Assembly (NCBI RefSeq): GCF_019969845.1
Contig: NZ_JAHXYR010000002.1
Location: 310,001-374,000, forward strand
DNA length: 64,000 nucleotides
Origin: Sphingobacterium sp. GVS05A
GTDB lineage: Bacteria; Bacteroidota; Bacteroidia; Sphingobacteriales; Sphingobacteriaceae
Direction of reading: 5' to 3'
Position numbers and translations under genes: made by a program. The first letter of the stretch is position 1, and each line of letters starts with the position of its first letter. The notes under the pieces are model-generated. The model was not told the DNA's origin and did no database searches. It saw only the letters and a list, made by a program, of their open reading frames with translations. Below, piece by piece: positions 26,606 to 37,900 of this stretch.

Positions 26606-27787
26606 ATGATCAAGTCGAGCATACTTTGGCTGCATAAATGGCTCGGGATAATCACCGGCATTATTGTATTCATTTTAAGTATAACGGGATGTATATATAC
26701 CTTTCAGGATGAGCTCAAACTATGGGCTTATCCCGAAAAGTATTTTATACCCCTTGTTGACAGCTCCTCAGATCCACTCCCATTAAGCACCTTACTGCAC
26801 AATGCGCAGCATAGTCTGGACGAGGGGCAGAAAATCTCCCGTATAGACCTCTATCCGGCTAAAGATCGAACCTGGGTATTTCGTGCCATGAAAACAGATG
26901 AAACAGCCTTTGGCCATTGGAATTACTTTCGCTATTATAAAAGGGTGTTCATTAATCCTTATACGGGTAAGGTGCAACAAGTTGAAAACACAAAGACAGA
27001 GTTTTTTCAATTGGTATTACAACTCCATCTCAATTTGTTGCTGGGAAAAAAATATGGTCATGCTTTAGTCAGTTGGTCTACAGCGCTATTTATTGTCATT
27101 CTATTGAGCGGGATCGTATTGTGGTGGCCGAAAAAATGGAAGGGAAAAAATCTCCGCAGGAGCTTTTGGGTAGACACAAAAGTTAAATGGAAACGGTTAA
27201 ATCACGATCTGCACAATGTGATTGGCTTCTATAGCCTTTTTATTGCAATGGCTTTTGCTATTACAGGTTTGGCATTCGCATTTCCGGGATTCAAAAAGAC
27301 CTATATCGCTACATTTAATCTTTTTCAACAGGAAGCGACATCTAAAACGCTAGCTGTCCCGACACCAATCCCCTTAGCTTACGAAAAATTTCAGGACAAT
27401 GCACTGCACTATAGTCTCAAAAATTATCCGCAGGCCGAAATGCTTTCCATCCGGTTGAAAAAAGAAACAGAGCAAGAAGTCGATATTCAAATCAGAAGGT
27501 ATGAAAAACGAAGCGGTGTCTTTAACTGGTTATATTTTGACAGAAAAGAGGCCAGTTTAAAACAAATCAAAAGCGGTGACAACTTGCGGTTCGGAGATAA
27601 ACTTGGATCGCTCAATTATGACATCCACACCGGTAGTATCGGAGGCTTGGGAACAAAGATTATTGCTTTTATCGCCAGTCTTTTTTGTGCTTCCCTGCCA
27701 ATCACAGGGTATATTATCTGGCTGAACAAAAGCAAGAAGGCAAAGAAAAAGAAGGGTTATCAACATAATGTTAATAAGTACTGTTAA
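26606..27787 (+). CDS. PepSY-associated transmembrane protein (putative siderophore/ferric reductase)
   Basis: 393 aa with four membrane helices (near residues 12-32, 150-172, 205-228 and 346-370) and a large periplasmic loop holding PepSY repeats. It starts WLHKWLGIITGIIVF; histidines in or beside helices (His10, HLNLLLG, GHALVSW, HDLHNVIGFYS) are placed as in haem-binding members of the family, which reduce ferric siderophores at the inner membrane. It begins immediately at the receptor stop codon, so the two are translationally coupled. The C-terminus is very lysine-rich. Its stop codon lies within a 17-bp palindrome (27779-27795). Confidence 0.88.
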   Translation: MIKSSILWLHKWLGIITGIIVFILSITGCIYTFQDELKLWAYPEKYFIPLVDSSSDPLPLSTLLHNAQHSLDEGQKISRIDLYPAKDRTWVFRAMKTDETAFGHWNYFRYYKRVFINPYTGKVQQVENTKTEFFQLVLQLHLNLLLGKKYGHALVSWSTALFIVILLSGIVLWWPKKWKGKNLRRSFWVDTKVKWKRLNHDLHNVIGFYSLFIAMAFAITGLAFAFPGFKKTYIATFNLFQQEATSKTLAVPTPIPLAYEKFQDNALHYSLKNYPQAEMLSIRLKKETEQEVDIQIRRYEKRSGVFNWLYFDRKEASLKQIKSGDNLRFGDKLGSLNYDIHTGSIGGLGTKIIAFIASLFCASLPITGYIIWLNKSKKAKKKKGYQHNVNKYC

Positions 27788-27892
27788 TAACAGTATCTTT
27801 TCTTTTAAACAGCTTTTCAACACAGTTATTAACATAATGTGGAAAAGTACAACATTCATTCCCACCTATAAGTCTAATTTGTTACTATTCAG

Positions 27893-27930
27893 AAAAAGAA
27901 AGCCAGTAAATAAACATACTAGCTTTCTTT
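27893..27930 (-). terminator. Terminator after the SusD gene at 27959
   Basis: AAAGAAAGC (27895-27903) pairs with GCTTTCTTT (27922-27930), and an inner AGTA/TACT pairs as well. Read on the minus strand it ends in a T-tract. It probably serves the minus-strand SusC/SusD operon. Confidence 0.7.
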
Positions 27931-27958
27931 GAGTAATAAAAAACCAAAAGAATAACGA

Positions 27959-29452
27959 CTAGAGATTTGGATTTCTTAAAGTCTCTTCGTAAGGGATAGA
28001 AAATAAGTAATAGGAGCTGTTTTGGACAAAAGTCGATCCGTCAGGAAATTTAATAACACGATGACCTTGACCATTAACCAATTTAGGTTTACCATCAGCC
28101 CCGACAATCTCTACTTGGATAGGTTTTCCATCGTCGTCAACATACGACTTCCGGGTCACCTTACCCTGAGTACGAAGAATATCAGATAATGCAAATCCTT
28201 CTCCCCATAGCTCCTTGCGTCTTTCAATAAGAATTTCTGCAATTAATTGATCAACATCATTTCCAGTAAATAATTTCGCGTTTCTGGCTGTACGCAATTT
28301 ATTCAATACCGCTATTGCCTTATCTTTTTCTCCTGCTCTCGCATAGCCTTCAGCTTCAATCAAAACCATCTCGGCTGACCGCATATATACAATATCACCA
28401 ATTAAATTAGATTTAAATTTAAATTTCTTATAGCGCAGAAATCCCTCTCTACCAGGTAAATTGTCCCATTCAAACAAAGTATAACGAACATCATTCGTGT
28501 CGAATAAGTTTTTAAAATAAGGGTCAGCCATAAAACTATAGTAATAAGATCCTGCAGATGACACATCCAGGTAGTGGAAGGTGTAACTTGCGACGCTCTG
28601 CTCATTCGTTTGCATATGTCCCCAAATCCACTCTTTATTTCCTAAATCATTAAAACCAGTTTGATAATCTGACGCACTCATCAATTCATAGTTTTTAGCA
28701 GCTTTTGCAGCATATTCCGCTGCCAGTTTCCATTGTCCAGTTTGCAGATAAGCACGCGCCAGTAAGCCATTAACGACATCAATGTTGATATCATATTTGA
28801 CATCTCTCACAACAGTTGCCAACAGCTTTTCACTATCCTGAAGATCATTCAATATCAATTTATACACTTCTTCCAAGGTTGCTCTGGGGTGGCCCTGTGT
28901 TGCCGCCGTACTCGGTTCTGTATAAATTGGAACCGATTTAGCACCTTTGTCCTTTAAATAGCTAAACTGATAAAAAGAGGCCAAATTGAGATAAGAAAAT
29001 GCACGCAATGCCTTTGCCCTTCCTTTCAAAATATTTTTAGCCTCAACAGAACCCGCGGCATTGTCCACTTTTGCGATAACATTATTCATATTGTCAATCA
29101 CTTTATACAACATGATCCAAAAAGAATTAACGCGGTTGGACCGATTATTTGTTAATTCGGTAAATGCATAAGCATCCCGATAGCCATATTTGGTCGTTAC
29201 AGCTACATCACTTCCCATGGCATCACTCGTGCGCATTACCGCTGTATACCCTGGGTTAGCATAGGTAAAATAGGTATCATTCAAATATTTCCAAGTACCA
29301 TTTATAACCGTTGCGACATTGTCCGTATTTTTAAAGACCTCTTCTTCTGATACAGACGTAGTCGGACTGGTCTCTAGAATATCCTTACACGATGTATTGG
29401 CCAAGGATAAGGCTATAAGTATAGATGTAATTTTTAGTTTCATGATTTTCAT
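27959..29452 (-). CDS. RagB/SusD family outer-membrane lipoprotein
   Basis: About 497 aa. Lipobox LANTSC near residue 22 marks a lipoprotein, followed by ILETSPTTSVSEEEVFKN, the standard SusD N-terminal motif. Helical SusD fold with RAKALRAFSYLNL, a YMRSAEMVLIEAEGYAR helix and RRKELWGEGFALSDILR. It pairs with the SusC just upstream (27 bp). Two starts three codons apart are possible (MKIM and MKLK). There are no enzyme genes in this unit, so the ligand cannot be guessed. Confidence 0.94.
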   Translation of the reverse strand: MKIMKLKITSILIALSLANTSCKDILETSPTTSVSEEEVFKNTDNVATVINGTWKYLNDTYFTYANPGYTAVMRTSDAMGSDVAVTTKYGYRDAYAFTELTNNRSNRVNSFWIMLYKVIDNMNNVIAKVDNAAGSVEAKNILKGRAKALRAFSYLNLASFYQFSYLKDKGAKSVPIYTEPSTAATQGHPRATLEEVYKLILNDLQDSEKLLATVVRDVKYDINIDVVNGLLARAYLQTGQWKLAAEYAAKAAKNYELMSASDYQTGFNDLGNKEWIWGHMQTNEQSVASYTFHYLDVSSAGSYYYSFMADPYFKNLFDTNDVRYTLFEWDNLPGREGFLRYKKFKFKSNLIGDIVYMRSAEMVLIEAEGYARAGEKDKAIAVLNKLRTARNAKLFTGNDVDQLIAEILIERRKELWGEGFALSDILRTQGKVTRKSYVDDDGKPIQVEIVGADGKPKLVNGQGHRVIKFPDGSTFVQNSSYYLFSIPYEETLRNPNL

Positions 29453-29479
29453 TTAATTTTTTAGCTTAACAACACATCA

Positions 29480-32400
29480 TTAAAAAACAAACTGAACGCC
29501 ACCAGAAATTGTCCGCATCGCTGGATAACGGAAATAAGTAGCTCCATTCACCGTTTGTTCAGGGTCCATTCCTTGATGACCATAAAATGTCAGTAGGTTT
29601 TCAGCAGTCGCAAAAACGCGGAGCTTTTCTATCCCAATTCTTTTAATTAGCACTGGTGAGAGACTATATCCCAGACTGACATTTTTAAGACGCGCATAGG
29701 TACCACTGTATAAAAAACGTGTCGATGATGAAGTCCAGTTCAGATTATCCGTCGTCAATTTAGGTACATCAGTTTGCGTATTCTCTGGTGTCCAGTGTTC
29801 AAGTATTTCCTTTGACCAAGCACGTCCCGGATTACTTCCATTGTGCATAATCTGAATATAATCATTATCCAATATTTGACCGCCAAGGCTGAAACTCAAC
29901 AAGGCTGATAGATCAAAATTTCTATAGGTAAAGCTATTCTGAATCCCGCCGACCAAATCTGGAAGCGAGCTACCTGCTATAAAATTGCCTGCTTTTCCAT
30001 ATTCCGAAGTTTTTTCGCCTGTCTTATAACCATCTTTATCAGCTGTATACCATTGAGGTAATCCATTTTCAGGATTTACACCAGCCCATTCTGGCAAGTA
30101 GAAGTCATAAATACTACCACCTACACGCAGGAGTTTATTTCCTGTTGGAATTGATTTATTGTTATTTGGCAGCGCCGTGATCTTATTTTTGAAATGCGAA
30201 AAATTAACATCCAGATTCCATCTAAAGTTTTCATTCTGAACAGGAATTGTATGGATATCAACATCGATACCCGTATTTTTCAAAGCGCCAATATTTGCAT
30301 CATAGCCGGTATACCCTGTTGAATATGCCATTGGCATTGTGAACAGTAGATCTTTACTCCTTCGGTTAAAATACTCAACAGTTAACGATACCCTGTTGTC
30401 AAATGCAGACACGTCAAAACCTACATTGAGATTGAGATTCGATTCCCACTTTAAATCCGGAGTAGCCAATCTCCCCGTATAGGTTCCCCCTCTGCCCAAA
30501 CTGTTAGCAATAGTATATAGCCCTTTGTAGGCATAATACGTTCCGAGATTATCATTTCCCTGCCCGCCATAGCTCGCCCTCACAGTCAACTGATTAATCG
30601 TGGAATTATCTTTCAAAAAGTTCTCCTGCTTTAATTTCCATGAACCACCCAAGGACCAAAAAGTACCCCAACGGGTATCAGGGGCGAATCGAGAAGATCC
30701 GTCAGTTCTTAAGGATCCAGATAGATAATACTTGTTATCGTAGTTATATTCTACTCGCCCTAAAAAACTCAATAATCTATAATCAACACTGGATCCAGTA
30801 AAATCATTTAATTGTGACGCAGCCACTGGTTCAAAAAGATCAGGCATCACAAAGCGCTCCCTACTTCCACTAATATTACTGCTATTGAAAGCATAATACT
30901 CCTGGCCAGCCAATACATTAAGATAGTGCAAACCAAACTGTTTTTCGTAAGTCAATAAATTGTTCCAGGTCTGTGCAACAGTACGCACATTTGAGCGATA
31001 TACATAACCTCCAGTATTCACACCATCTCCCAGGACTGGATTGGTATAATCATGTGTATTCCCATTGGTATAATCAACACTGTAGGTCGATTTTAATTTT
31101 AAATTTTTGGTAAATAATGCTTCCAAATAAGCCCGTGCAGAAAGATTCTCCCGACGAATATCATTTTTATCCAGTGGTAAAGAAGCTGCCAAATTATTTC
31201 GCGGTGTTGCGCCACTTGGTCTGTACTCCCCAAAATCATACACTTTATTTCCGTTGGCATCGAGCACAAAAGATCCATCCGGATTTCGTTCATAATACGG
31301 ATAAAAAGATGGAACCAGTCTCGTAAAGTTGATGATATTAGCCGTATTGCTATCCTCGGATTGAGGGTATTTCTGCTGCGTGCTGCTACCACCGATATTC
31401 ACCCCTGCATTCAACCAAGATTTAACCTTACTATCAATATTAGCTCTTAAGTTATAGCGTTTAAATCCCGATTCTATTGCGACCCCTTGATCGTTAAGAT
31501 ATCCTCCCGAAATGTAATAGGTACTTTTTGCCCCACCCCCACTAAATCCAAGGTCGGCCTGTGTACGCACACCGGTACGCTGTAATACATCTGTCCAGGG
31601 ATCATCCCAAAGGGTTTTTGCTCCCGCAACAAGTTTACCATCTTGTCCTACGGGCTGTGGAAACTGACCACCATAAGGATTGATATTAAGATCTGTCAAC
31701 AATGTTTTACTTGCATTTGTCGCTGATTGAGCCGCAGATAATCCATTGGACAGATTTTTATTTCTTAGAGCTTCCCAATAGAGTTGAAAATACTCATCGG
31801 TCGACACCTGATCATAATCGCGAACTGCCCGGGTTGAATAACCTTGAGTAAAATTCAAATTAATTTTTGTATTATCAGAGGCGATACCTGATTTGGTCGT
31901 AATAATAATTACCCCGTTAGCCCCCCTAGAACCGTAAAGTGCGCTGGAAGCAGCGTCCTTTAATACCGAGATCGACTGTATATCGTTCGGATTAATGGAA
32001 TTGATGTCACCGGCATAAGGGTTGCCATCCAATACGATCAAAGGTGCACTGGAGGCATTGATAGATCCAATCCCTCTGATCCGGATAGTCGCCTCGGTAC
32101 CAGGTTGGCCTGAAGAAGCGACCGACTGTAATCCCGGAACCTGACCTTCTAATGCTTTTGTGATATTAGAAACCTGTCTGTTCTCGATCGCTTTACTGCT
32201 CACGGTACTAACTGAACCAGTAATATTAGATCTTTTAGATGTACCATAAGCCACCACAACGACTTCTTCCAAATCTGTGCTCGATGGCTTCAAAGCCAAA
32301 GAGATAGTACCTCCGGTGGCTCTCAGTTGTTGTGATTCGTAGCCTATAAATGAAAAATCCAAAAGAGGAGCATCCTTGCCCAAAGCGCTAATCGTAAACT

Positions 32401-32590
32401 CACCTTTAGCATCAGTTAGTGTCACCTTATTCTGATCTGATATACGTACACTTACGCCAGCTAGCGACTGGCCGGTGGTCGCATCAGTAACTTTCCCCTG
32501 GATGGAACGTTGCTGTGCATACAATTTATTCATACTGGCACTAGACAATGCTACCGCTACAATAGGAATGTATTTGAATGTTGAGTGCAT
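29480..32590 (-). CDS. SusC/RagA family TonB-linked outer-membrane transporter
   Basis: 1036 aa. Signal peptide ending KLYAQ (1-25), carboxypeptidase-D-like domain (about 29-100), TonB box LEEVVVVAYG (107-116), the classical SusC region TSKRSNITGSVSTV, plug (about 120-240, with LIVLDGNPYAG and SALYGSRGANGVIIITTKSG), then barrel to VQFVF. Partner of the following SusD. The upstream region has an exact -7 box and an AT-rich leader with a hairpin. Unlike the pair at 33.6-38.3 kb it has no linked protease. Confidence 0.95.
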   Translation of the reverse strand: MHSTFKYIPIVAVALSSASMNKLYAQQRSIQGKVTDATTGQSLAGVSVRISDQNKVTLTDAKGEFTISALGKDAPLLDFSFIGYESQQLRATGGTISLALKPSSTDLEEVVVVAYGTSKRSNITGSVSTVSSKAIENRQVSNITKALEGQVPGLQSVASSGQPGTEATIRIRGIGSINASSAPLIVLDGNPYAGDINSINPNDIQSISVLKDAASSALYGSRGANGVIIITTKSGIASDNTKINLNFTQGYSTRAVRDYDQVSTDEYFQLYWEALRNKNLSNGLSAAQSATNASKTLLTDLNINPYGGQFPQPVGQDGKLVAGAKTLWDDPWTDVLQRTGVRTQADLGFSGGGAKSTYYISGGYLNDQGVAIESGFKRYNLRANIDSKVKSWLNAGVNIGGSSTQQKYPQSEDSNTANIINFTRLVPSFYPYYERNPDGSFVLDANGNKVYDFGEYRPSGATPRNNLAASLPLDKNDIRRENLSARAYLEALFTKNLKLKSTYSVDYTNGNTHDYTNPVLGDGVNTGGYVYRSNVRTVAQTWNNLLTYEKQFGLHYLNVLAGQEYYAFNSSNISGSRERFVMPDLFEPVAASQLNDFTGSSVDYRLLSFLGRVEYNYDNKYYLSGSLRTDGSSRFAPDTRWGTFWSLGGSWKLKQENFLKDNSTINQLTVRASYGGQGNDNLGTYYAYKGLYTIANSLGRGGTYTGRLATPDLKWESNLNLNVGFDVSAFDNRVSLTVEYFNRRSKDLLFTMPMAYSTGYTGYDANIGALKNTGIDVDIHTIPVQNENFRWNLDVNFSHFKNKITALPNNNKSIPTGNKLLRVGGSIYDFYLPEWAGVNPENGLPQWYTADKDGYKTGEKTSEYGKAGNFIAGSSLPDLVGGIQNSFTYRNFDLSALLSFSLGGQILDNDYIQIMHNGSNPGRAWSKEILEHWTPENTQTDVPKLTTDNLNWTSSSTRFLYSGTYARLKNVSLGYSLSPVLIKRIGIEKLRVFATAENLLTFYGHQGMDPEQTVNGATYFRYPAMRTISGGVQFVF

Positions 32591-32694
32591 ATTAAGGATA
32601 TTTAATAAATGAGTTAAGTATAATAAATATATAGAAAATAAATAAATTCAATGTAATTATATCACCAAAAAATGTGGCAAAACATAGTGTATTT

Positions 32695-32737
32695 AAAAAT
32701 CTACTAAATTGATAGATTTTATCAGATCGCAAATATA
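32695..32737 (-). promoter_or_regulatory. -7 box TATATTTG and early leader hairpin for SusC at 32590
   Basis: On the minus strand TATATTTG occupies 32730-32737. Just downstream AAAATCTA and TAGATTTT (about 32695-32702 and 32712-32719 on the plus strand) form an 8-bp stem at the expected start of the mRNA. The leader would be about 135 nt, similar to that of the other SusC operon. Confidence 0.5.
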
Positions 32738-32853
32738 ATACAATCTATACTAATTTACTATACATTTTTTATAAAAAAATAAATAATTGAAAATCAAATA
32801 ATTACAGATACCACTCAGGACAACAAGTTGATAGTAAGCAAGCTAACAAATTA

Positions 32854-33579
32854 TTATTGATCTAGCCAGCGCTGAAAATTTGGGGAACGCTCTTCGCTAA
32901 CAATCACTTCAATTCCATTTGGAGTTTGGGGAATTAGTTCCAATTTAATTCTATTCCGACTTATTTTTAACATAGACTGAATAGAATCAATACGAATAAG
33001 AAATTTTCTATTAATTTGAAAAAAAACGAATGGATCTACCTGAGTCACCAAGTGGACTAGACTATCTTCAATAATATAGGCTACACCAGACTCTTTTTCC
33101 ACCGCATATAGTTCTTTATCTTCTGCCATAAAGTAGGCAATATCGGCAATCGCCAGGGACTTTAAAAAGTTGCCATACTTCACCAAAAAGCGTTGCTTTA
33201 GACGCAACTCAGCTTTGGGTAACAGCGGCTCAAGACGTTTCATTGTCTGCGCGAGCTCTTCCACATCGAAAGGTTTTAATAGATAGGCATAACCTTGATT
33301 TTGAAAAGCCTCCAATGCATATTGTTCATAGGCTGTTGTAAAAATAAGCGGCACATCAATCGATACCTGCTTAAATATTTCAAAACTCAGTCCATCCATC
33401 AGATGGATATCCATAAAGATCAGGTCAAAATGATGCTTATTGATAGTATTCACCGCTTCCTGAATCTCCTTTGCATTGGTAAAGGTCAATGTGCCATCCC
33501 CATAAAGGTCTGTCAACATCTCCTTTAAGCCTACAAAAGCCCAGTCTTCGTCTTCGACAATCAATATATTCCATCCCAT
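32854..33579 (-). CDS. LytTR-family response regulator
   Basis: 241 aa. N-terminal receiver domain (about 3-115) with the acidic pair Glu9/Asp10, phospho-acceptor Asp57 in FMDIHLMDG and Lys102 in LLKPF. C-terminal LytTR DNA-binding domain (about 140-238, with INRKFLIRIDSIQSML). LytTR regulators bind pairs of direct repeats one helical face apart. The gene follows the SusD gene by 76 bp with a weak terminator between, and a LytS-like kinase of the matching type lies 7.7 kb upstream on the same strand beyond the protease operon. I infer that they are partners. Confidence 0.93.
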   Translation of the reverse strand: MGWNILIVEDEDWAFVGLKEMLTDLYGDGTLTFTNAKEIQEAVNTINKHHFDLIFMDIHLMDGLSFEIFKQVSIDVPLIFTTAYEQYALEAFQNQGYAYLLKPFDVEELAQTMKRLEPLLPKAELRLKQRFLVKYGNFLKSLAIADIAYFMAEDKELYAVEKESGVAYIIEDSLVHLVTQVDPFVFFQINRKFLIRIDSIQSMLKISRNRIKLELIPQTPNGIEVIVSEERSPNFQRWLDQ

Positions 33580-33598
33580 GGGTTGAATGTAATAAAAA

Positions 33599-33625
33599 AT
33601 CCATTTCCTAAGAAAGAAAATGGAT
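33599..33625 (-). terminator. Weak terminator after the SusD gene at 33656
   Basis: ATCCATTT pairs with AAATGGAT around an 11-nt loop and is followed on the minus strand by TTTTTTA. The 8-bp stem may allow read-through into the response-regulator gene. Confidence 0.5.
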
Positions 33626-33655
33626 TAATATATAAAGGATTAAAAAAAATTGACC

Positions 33656-34975
33656 TTATTTTAATAGATCTGGATTATTATTGATCGCTTCCTGTGGATA
33701 ACGGATCACATAACGCGGATCGTTTTGCTGCAAGGTCACCGTTCTACCAAAACTCGCATGTGTTATTGTAGGCCTTGTTGTACGTTTTAAATCGTACCAA
33801 CGCAAACCTTCAAGAGCTAATTCAAGTTTACGTTCAAGTAATACCGCATCCAGCAATTGTTCTTTGGACAAGGTCGCATCAGCTTTTGTTTCTTTGGCGT
33901 AAGCATCGACCGTAAATCTGTTTTTCTTCAATGCGGACAAATATTTTAGCGCTTCCGCCGTATTTCCCAAACGCACATTGCATTCGGCGATCGTCAAATA
34001 AAGTTCAGCATTTCTAAAACTAACATTAAAACGATTTTCTCCACCTTTAAGGGAAACATAGTCACCACCTCTTTTTTGGAAGTAACGTCCCTTTCTCAAA
34101 TCACCTTCTGAGTAGGACGACAATAAAGAAGGCGAAATAAATGAACTCGAACGAACTTCTGGAATAGATACTTTCTCCAACGCCATAATCATCTCTTCCG
34201 ACTCAAAATCGTTCGGCAGCTTACTTCCAATAGCGTTTAGATCGACCAATCTACTATTTATAGTCAATGCTTTTTCAGCTGTTTCAATTGCCTCTTTCCA
34301 TTCCCCGCGATACAAATGAAGACGTGATGCCATCGCATATGCCCCACGCTTGCTAAAGCGGTAATTTGCGCCTTTGGCCTGATCGTCTACCGTAAGCAAT
34401 GCTGTCCCCTTCTCCATATCTGATAGCACCTGCGTATACGAGTCGCCTATGGTTGCCGGCACAAAACGTTGTTCCAGATCGATTTTGGTCGACAGCGGAA
34501 CTCCACGCAAACCTACATTGCTTGGTGAATAGACCTCACTATAGCAATTCAGTAATTCAAAATGAGCATAGGCACGCATCAGGTAAGCCTCACCTTTGAT
34601 CTGATCGACGTTAGCGTTACTGGTCAATTTTTCGTCAATCGTACTGATGATCTGGTTACTATAGAAAATACTCTTATAGAAGGCCAGATACGGATAAGCA
34701 GTGGTTGCCGGATCGGGATTTTGATCGTTCCAGAGATAAATATCTTTGGTTCGGGCAGCATCTGTAGAGCTTTCATCCAAAAGCAGTTCGTCTGTACGTA
34801 AAGACAGATACGATTTATGTGCTGGAAAACTAGTGTAGCCACTTGTCATCAAGCCTCTAAAATCACTTTCTGAGGTGGGAATGACAGTCCCCACCGGTTG
34901 TATATCTAAGTATTTATTGCAGGAAGTCAATACACTAGCTGTCATGATCATTCCAAAATAAACTATCTTCTTCAT
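33656..34975 (-). CDS. RagB/SusD family outer-membrane lipoprotein, protease-linked
   Basis: 439 aa, at the short end for the family. Lipobox SVLTSC near residue 19, then NKYLDIQPVGTVIPTSESDF. SusD helices include GEAYLMRAYAHFELLNCYSEV, SFRNAELYLTIAECNVRLGN and LLERKLELALEGLRWYDLKR. It follows its SusC partner by 20 bp and both follow a secreted metalloprotease, suggesting that the ligand is a peptide rather than a glycan. That is an inference from context. Confidence 0.93.
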   Translation of the reverse strand: MKKIVYFGMIMTASVLTSCNKYLDIQPVGTVIPTSESDFRGLMTSGYTSFPAHKSYLSLRTDELLLDESSTDAARTKDIYLWNDQNPDPATTAYPYLAFYKSIFYSNQIISTIDEKLTSNANVDQIKGEAYLMRAYAHFELLNCYSEVYSPSNVGLRGVPLSTKIDLEQRFVPATIGDSYTQVLSDMEKGTALLTVDDQAKGANYRFSKRGAYAMASRLHLYRGEWKEAIETAEKALTINSRLVDLNAIGSKLPNDFESEEMIMALEKVSIPEVRSSSFISPSLLSSYSEGDLRKGRYFQKRGGDYVSLKGGENRFNVSFRNAELYLTIAECNVRLGNTAEALKYLSALKKNRFTVDAYAKETKADATLSKEQLLDAVLLERKLELALEGLRWYDLKRTTRPTITHASFGRTVTLQQNDPRYVIRYPQEAINNNPDLLK

Positions 34976-34995
34976 TTTATAATCAATTAAAAGAA

Positions 34996-37900
34996 TTAAA
35001 AACTTGCCGAAAGACCAAAAGCAAAAGATTTGCTGATCGGTTGCGCATAATAATTACCGTAGGTTTCTGGGTCAAAATATCCCTCATAATTTGCTCCGAA
35101 AACAAATAGATTGCGCCCTTCTACATTCACACGCAAATTGTTTGCTCCGATCTTCTTGCTCATGGCCGCTGGCAACGTATACCCTAGACGGATACTATTG
35201 ATACGGACATAACTCATTTTCTTGGCCCAGATATCATACTGATTAAATGAATTGATCGGATCATTGCTTTCCATCCAACCATAGGCCATCCAACGCTCAT
35301 TTAGTTCCGAACTGATACTTCCCAATGCTGGCAAGGCTGTCTTACCCTGTAGAGCCATCAGGAGATCCTTCGTATAATTTTGCCCGCGATCAACTTTAGC
35401 CGGATTGTAAGTCGGTGTGCGGCTTACCCAACGCTCTAGGTTGAAGACCGCTGAAATCGCCAGGTCAAAATTAGCATAACGAAAACGGTTGGTCATACCA
35501 CCTACAAATTTCGGATCCTTGCTGCCTTTGTATTTGAATTTAGCACGGTAATCTGCTGCAGTCATGCTCGTCTGGGAGGTATATCCTGGTAAGAAATCTG
35601 CCCAAGGATCATATAATCCGTAAAACTCTTCAACGCTCGAAACAGAGCCATCCTGATTTCTGAACTGCATAACACCGTCTTTATCCAATCCAGCTGTTTC
35701 CAGTACATACATACCATTGATCGGACGCCCCTCTTGTGTCTCTGGTGCATAAGCTTTGGGATTATTCATGACCTTCAATAATTTATTATTATTGTGGGCG
35801 ATGTTAAAATCCGTTGACCAGGAGAATTTTTCGGTCTGAATCTGACGGCTTGATATAGTCAATTCCACCCCCTGATTTCTTGCCGAAGCCCAGTTTACCT
35901 GGACATCCTGGAAACCATTTTCCATAGGTAAAGCACTATTTGCAATCAGGTCTTTACTTGTTCTATTGTAATAATCAACTGTAATATTCAGCCTATTTTT
36001 CCAAAGCCCCAAATCAATTCCAGCGTTATAAGATTGTGTACGTTCCCAACGTAATTTGTCATTGGCAGGCATACCTACCACTACTGTTCCTTCTGGATAT
36101 CCAGGTAGTATCGTTGAATTGTCATAGTTTCCAACAATAAACGGATAGGTATTGCGATCCACATTTCCCTGAATACCATAGGAAGCACGGACACGGAGAT
36201 CAGATAAAGCCGTCTTGCCTTTGATGAATTCTTCTTCCAACACATTCCATGATCCAGACAATGACCAGATCGGCAGAAAACGATATTGCGGATCTACCCC
36301 AAACATATTGGAACCATCATAACGAATGCTACCATAGACATTATATTTGCGGTCAAAGGTATAAGTCGCATTTCCATAAAAAGACGCATATGAATTCTCT
36401 ATAAACCCTTTTTTATAGGGATTAAATCGTTGATCATCCTGATAGTTGCTATTCGGAAAAACAATATTCTGTGTGGTCAAAGTTGATGGGTTATACCCAA
36501 AACCTTTGGATGAAACCATTGTATTCTTACTCCGTCTCAGTTCTGTTCCGCCCATGAGTTCCAGCTCATGCTTTTCATTCCAGGTTTTGTTGTATTTTAA
36601 GTAAGTTTTCCAGTTGTATTGAAAAATGCTATTATGGTTATTTTCAATTTTACCGCCCGTAGGTAAAAAATATTTAAACGTTTTACTCGCGGAATCGTAA
36701 TACCTTGTTGCAGCACGCAATTTACGGGTGTTGTAACTTTCCTGATCGGCAAATCGTTCCATACTATTTTCATCAAACTGCAAGCCAAATTCGGTACGTA
36801 AAGACAATTGCGGTATAATGGTATATTCCAGGTAACCAATCGCTTTCAATGCCTTATTTGTCAATGCATATTTGGTATTTTCCCGCTCCTCTATTGCATT
36901 GAAAGGAATGTAAGTATCTTTTTCATAGCCTTCGATATCCGGATCGTAGCTATACTTCCCAGATTGATCGCGTACAGTCAAATATGGATTAACCAAACGC
37001 ATATAATTACTCGGATTGGTAAATGCATCGTCATCCTGGATCGGGTTTCGTCTGTTTGAAATCGACCCTAGTAGATTAATTCCCGCTTTAAATCGATCGT
37101 TGATATTGAAATCATTGTTTAATGTCAATGAATAACGACGTAGATCTGCTCCTTTAGTTGCTCCTTTTTCATCATAAAAGCCGCTGGACAGATAATAACG
37201 ATGCGCGTCATTACCGCCAGAGATCGAGGCTGAATACTGCTGGTTTAATGCCTGACGGTACAACTCTTTTCCCCAATCTGTTTGCTGAAGGCGCAATTGA
37301 TTGATGGATTGCTGCACATCCGGAGATAAAGCGGCTAATCCACCGGAGCGATAAGCATCCAATGCATCTGCGTTATCCAGGATACGCATAACTGCCCCCT
37401 TACCTGTACGGTAATTCAAGTCGGTACGGTTAGCCATCAATAGCTCAAAATCCACCTTCTCGTTGGCGTTCATCAAGTTGAGTTTACCAAAGTCAGGGCG
37501 TTCGGTCACAAAGGTATTCGCTGAGACCTGCAATTTCGCCGGACCGGATTTACCTCTTTTTGTTGTGATCACAATAACGCCGTTAGCAGCACGTGCACCA
37601 TAAATCGAAGTTGCTGCCGCATCTTTTAATACGGTGATATCTGCAATATCATCGGGATTGATTCCTGCGATCGGAAGATTATTCAGACTATTCAGGTTAT
37701 CCTTATCAATCCGGTTTGGCAATTCTGTCCCTTCTATGGGTAGTCCATCAATAACCCACAATGGATCCTGTGTACCATTGAGTGATACCGTACCGCGGAT
37801 GCGGATCTGTGGTGCACTATTTGGACCACCATTAAAATTGCTCAACTGTAAACCAGCTACCTGACCAGCAAGCATTTCATCAATAGATGCAACGCCTGTC

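Noticed and set aside
27761..27842. A third 11-bp-phased palindrome after the PepSY gene
   Set aside because: There is a 17-bp palindrome (27779-27795) and a related GTTATTAAC on the right, again between convergent genes, but no regular 11-bp period; too weak to call.
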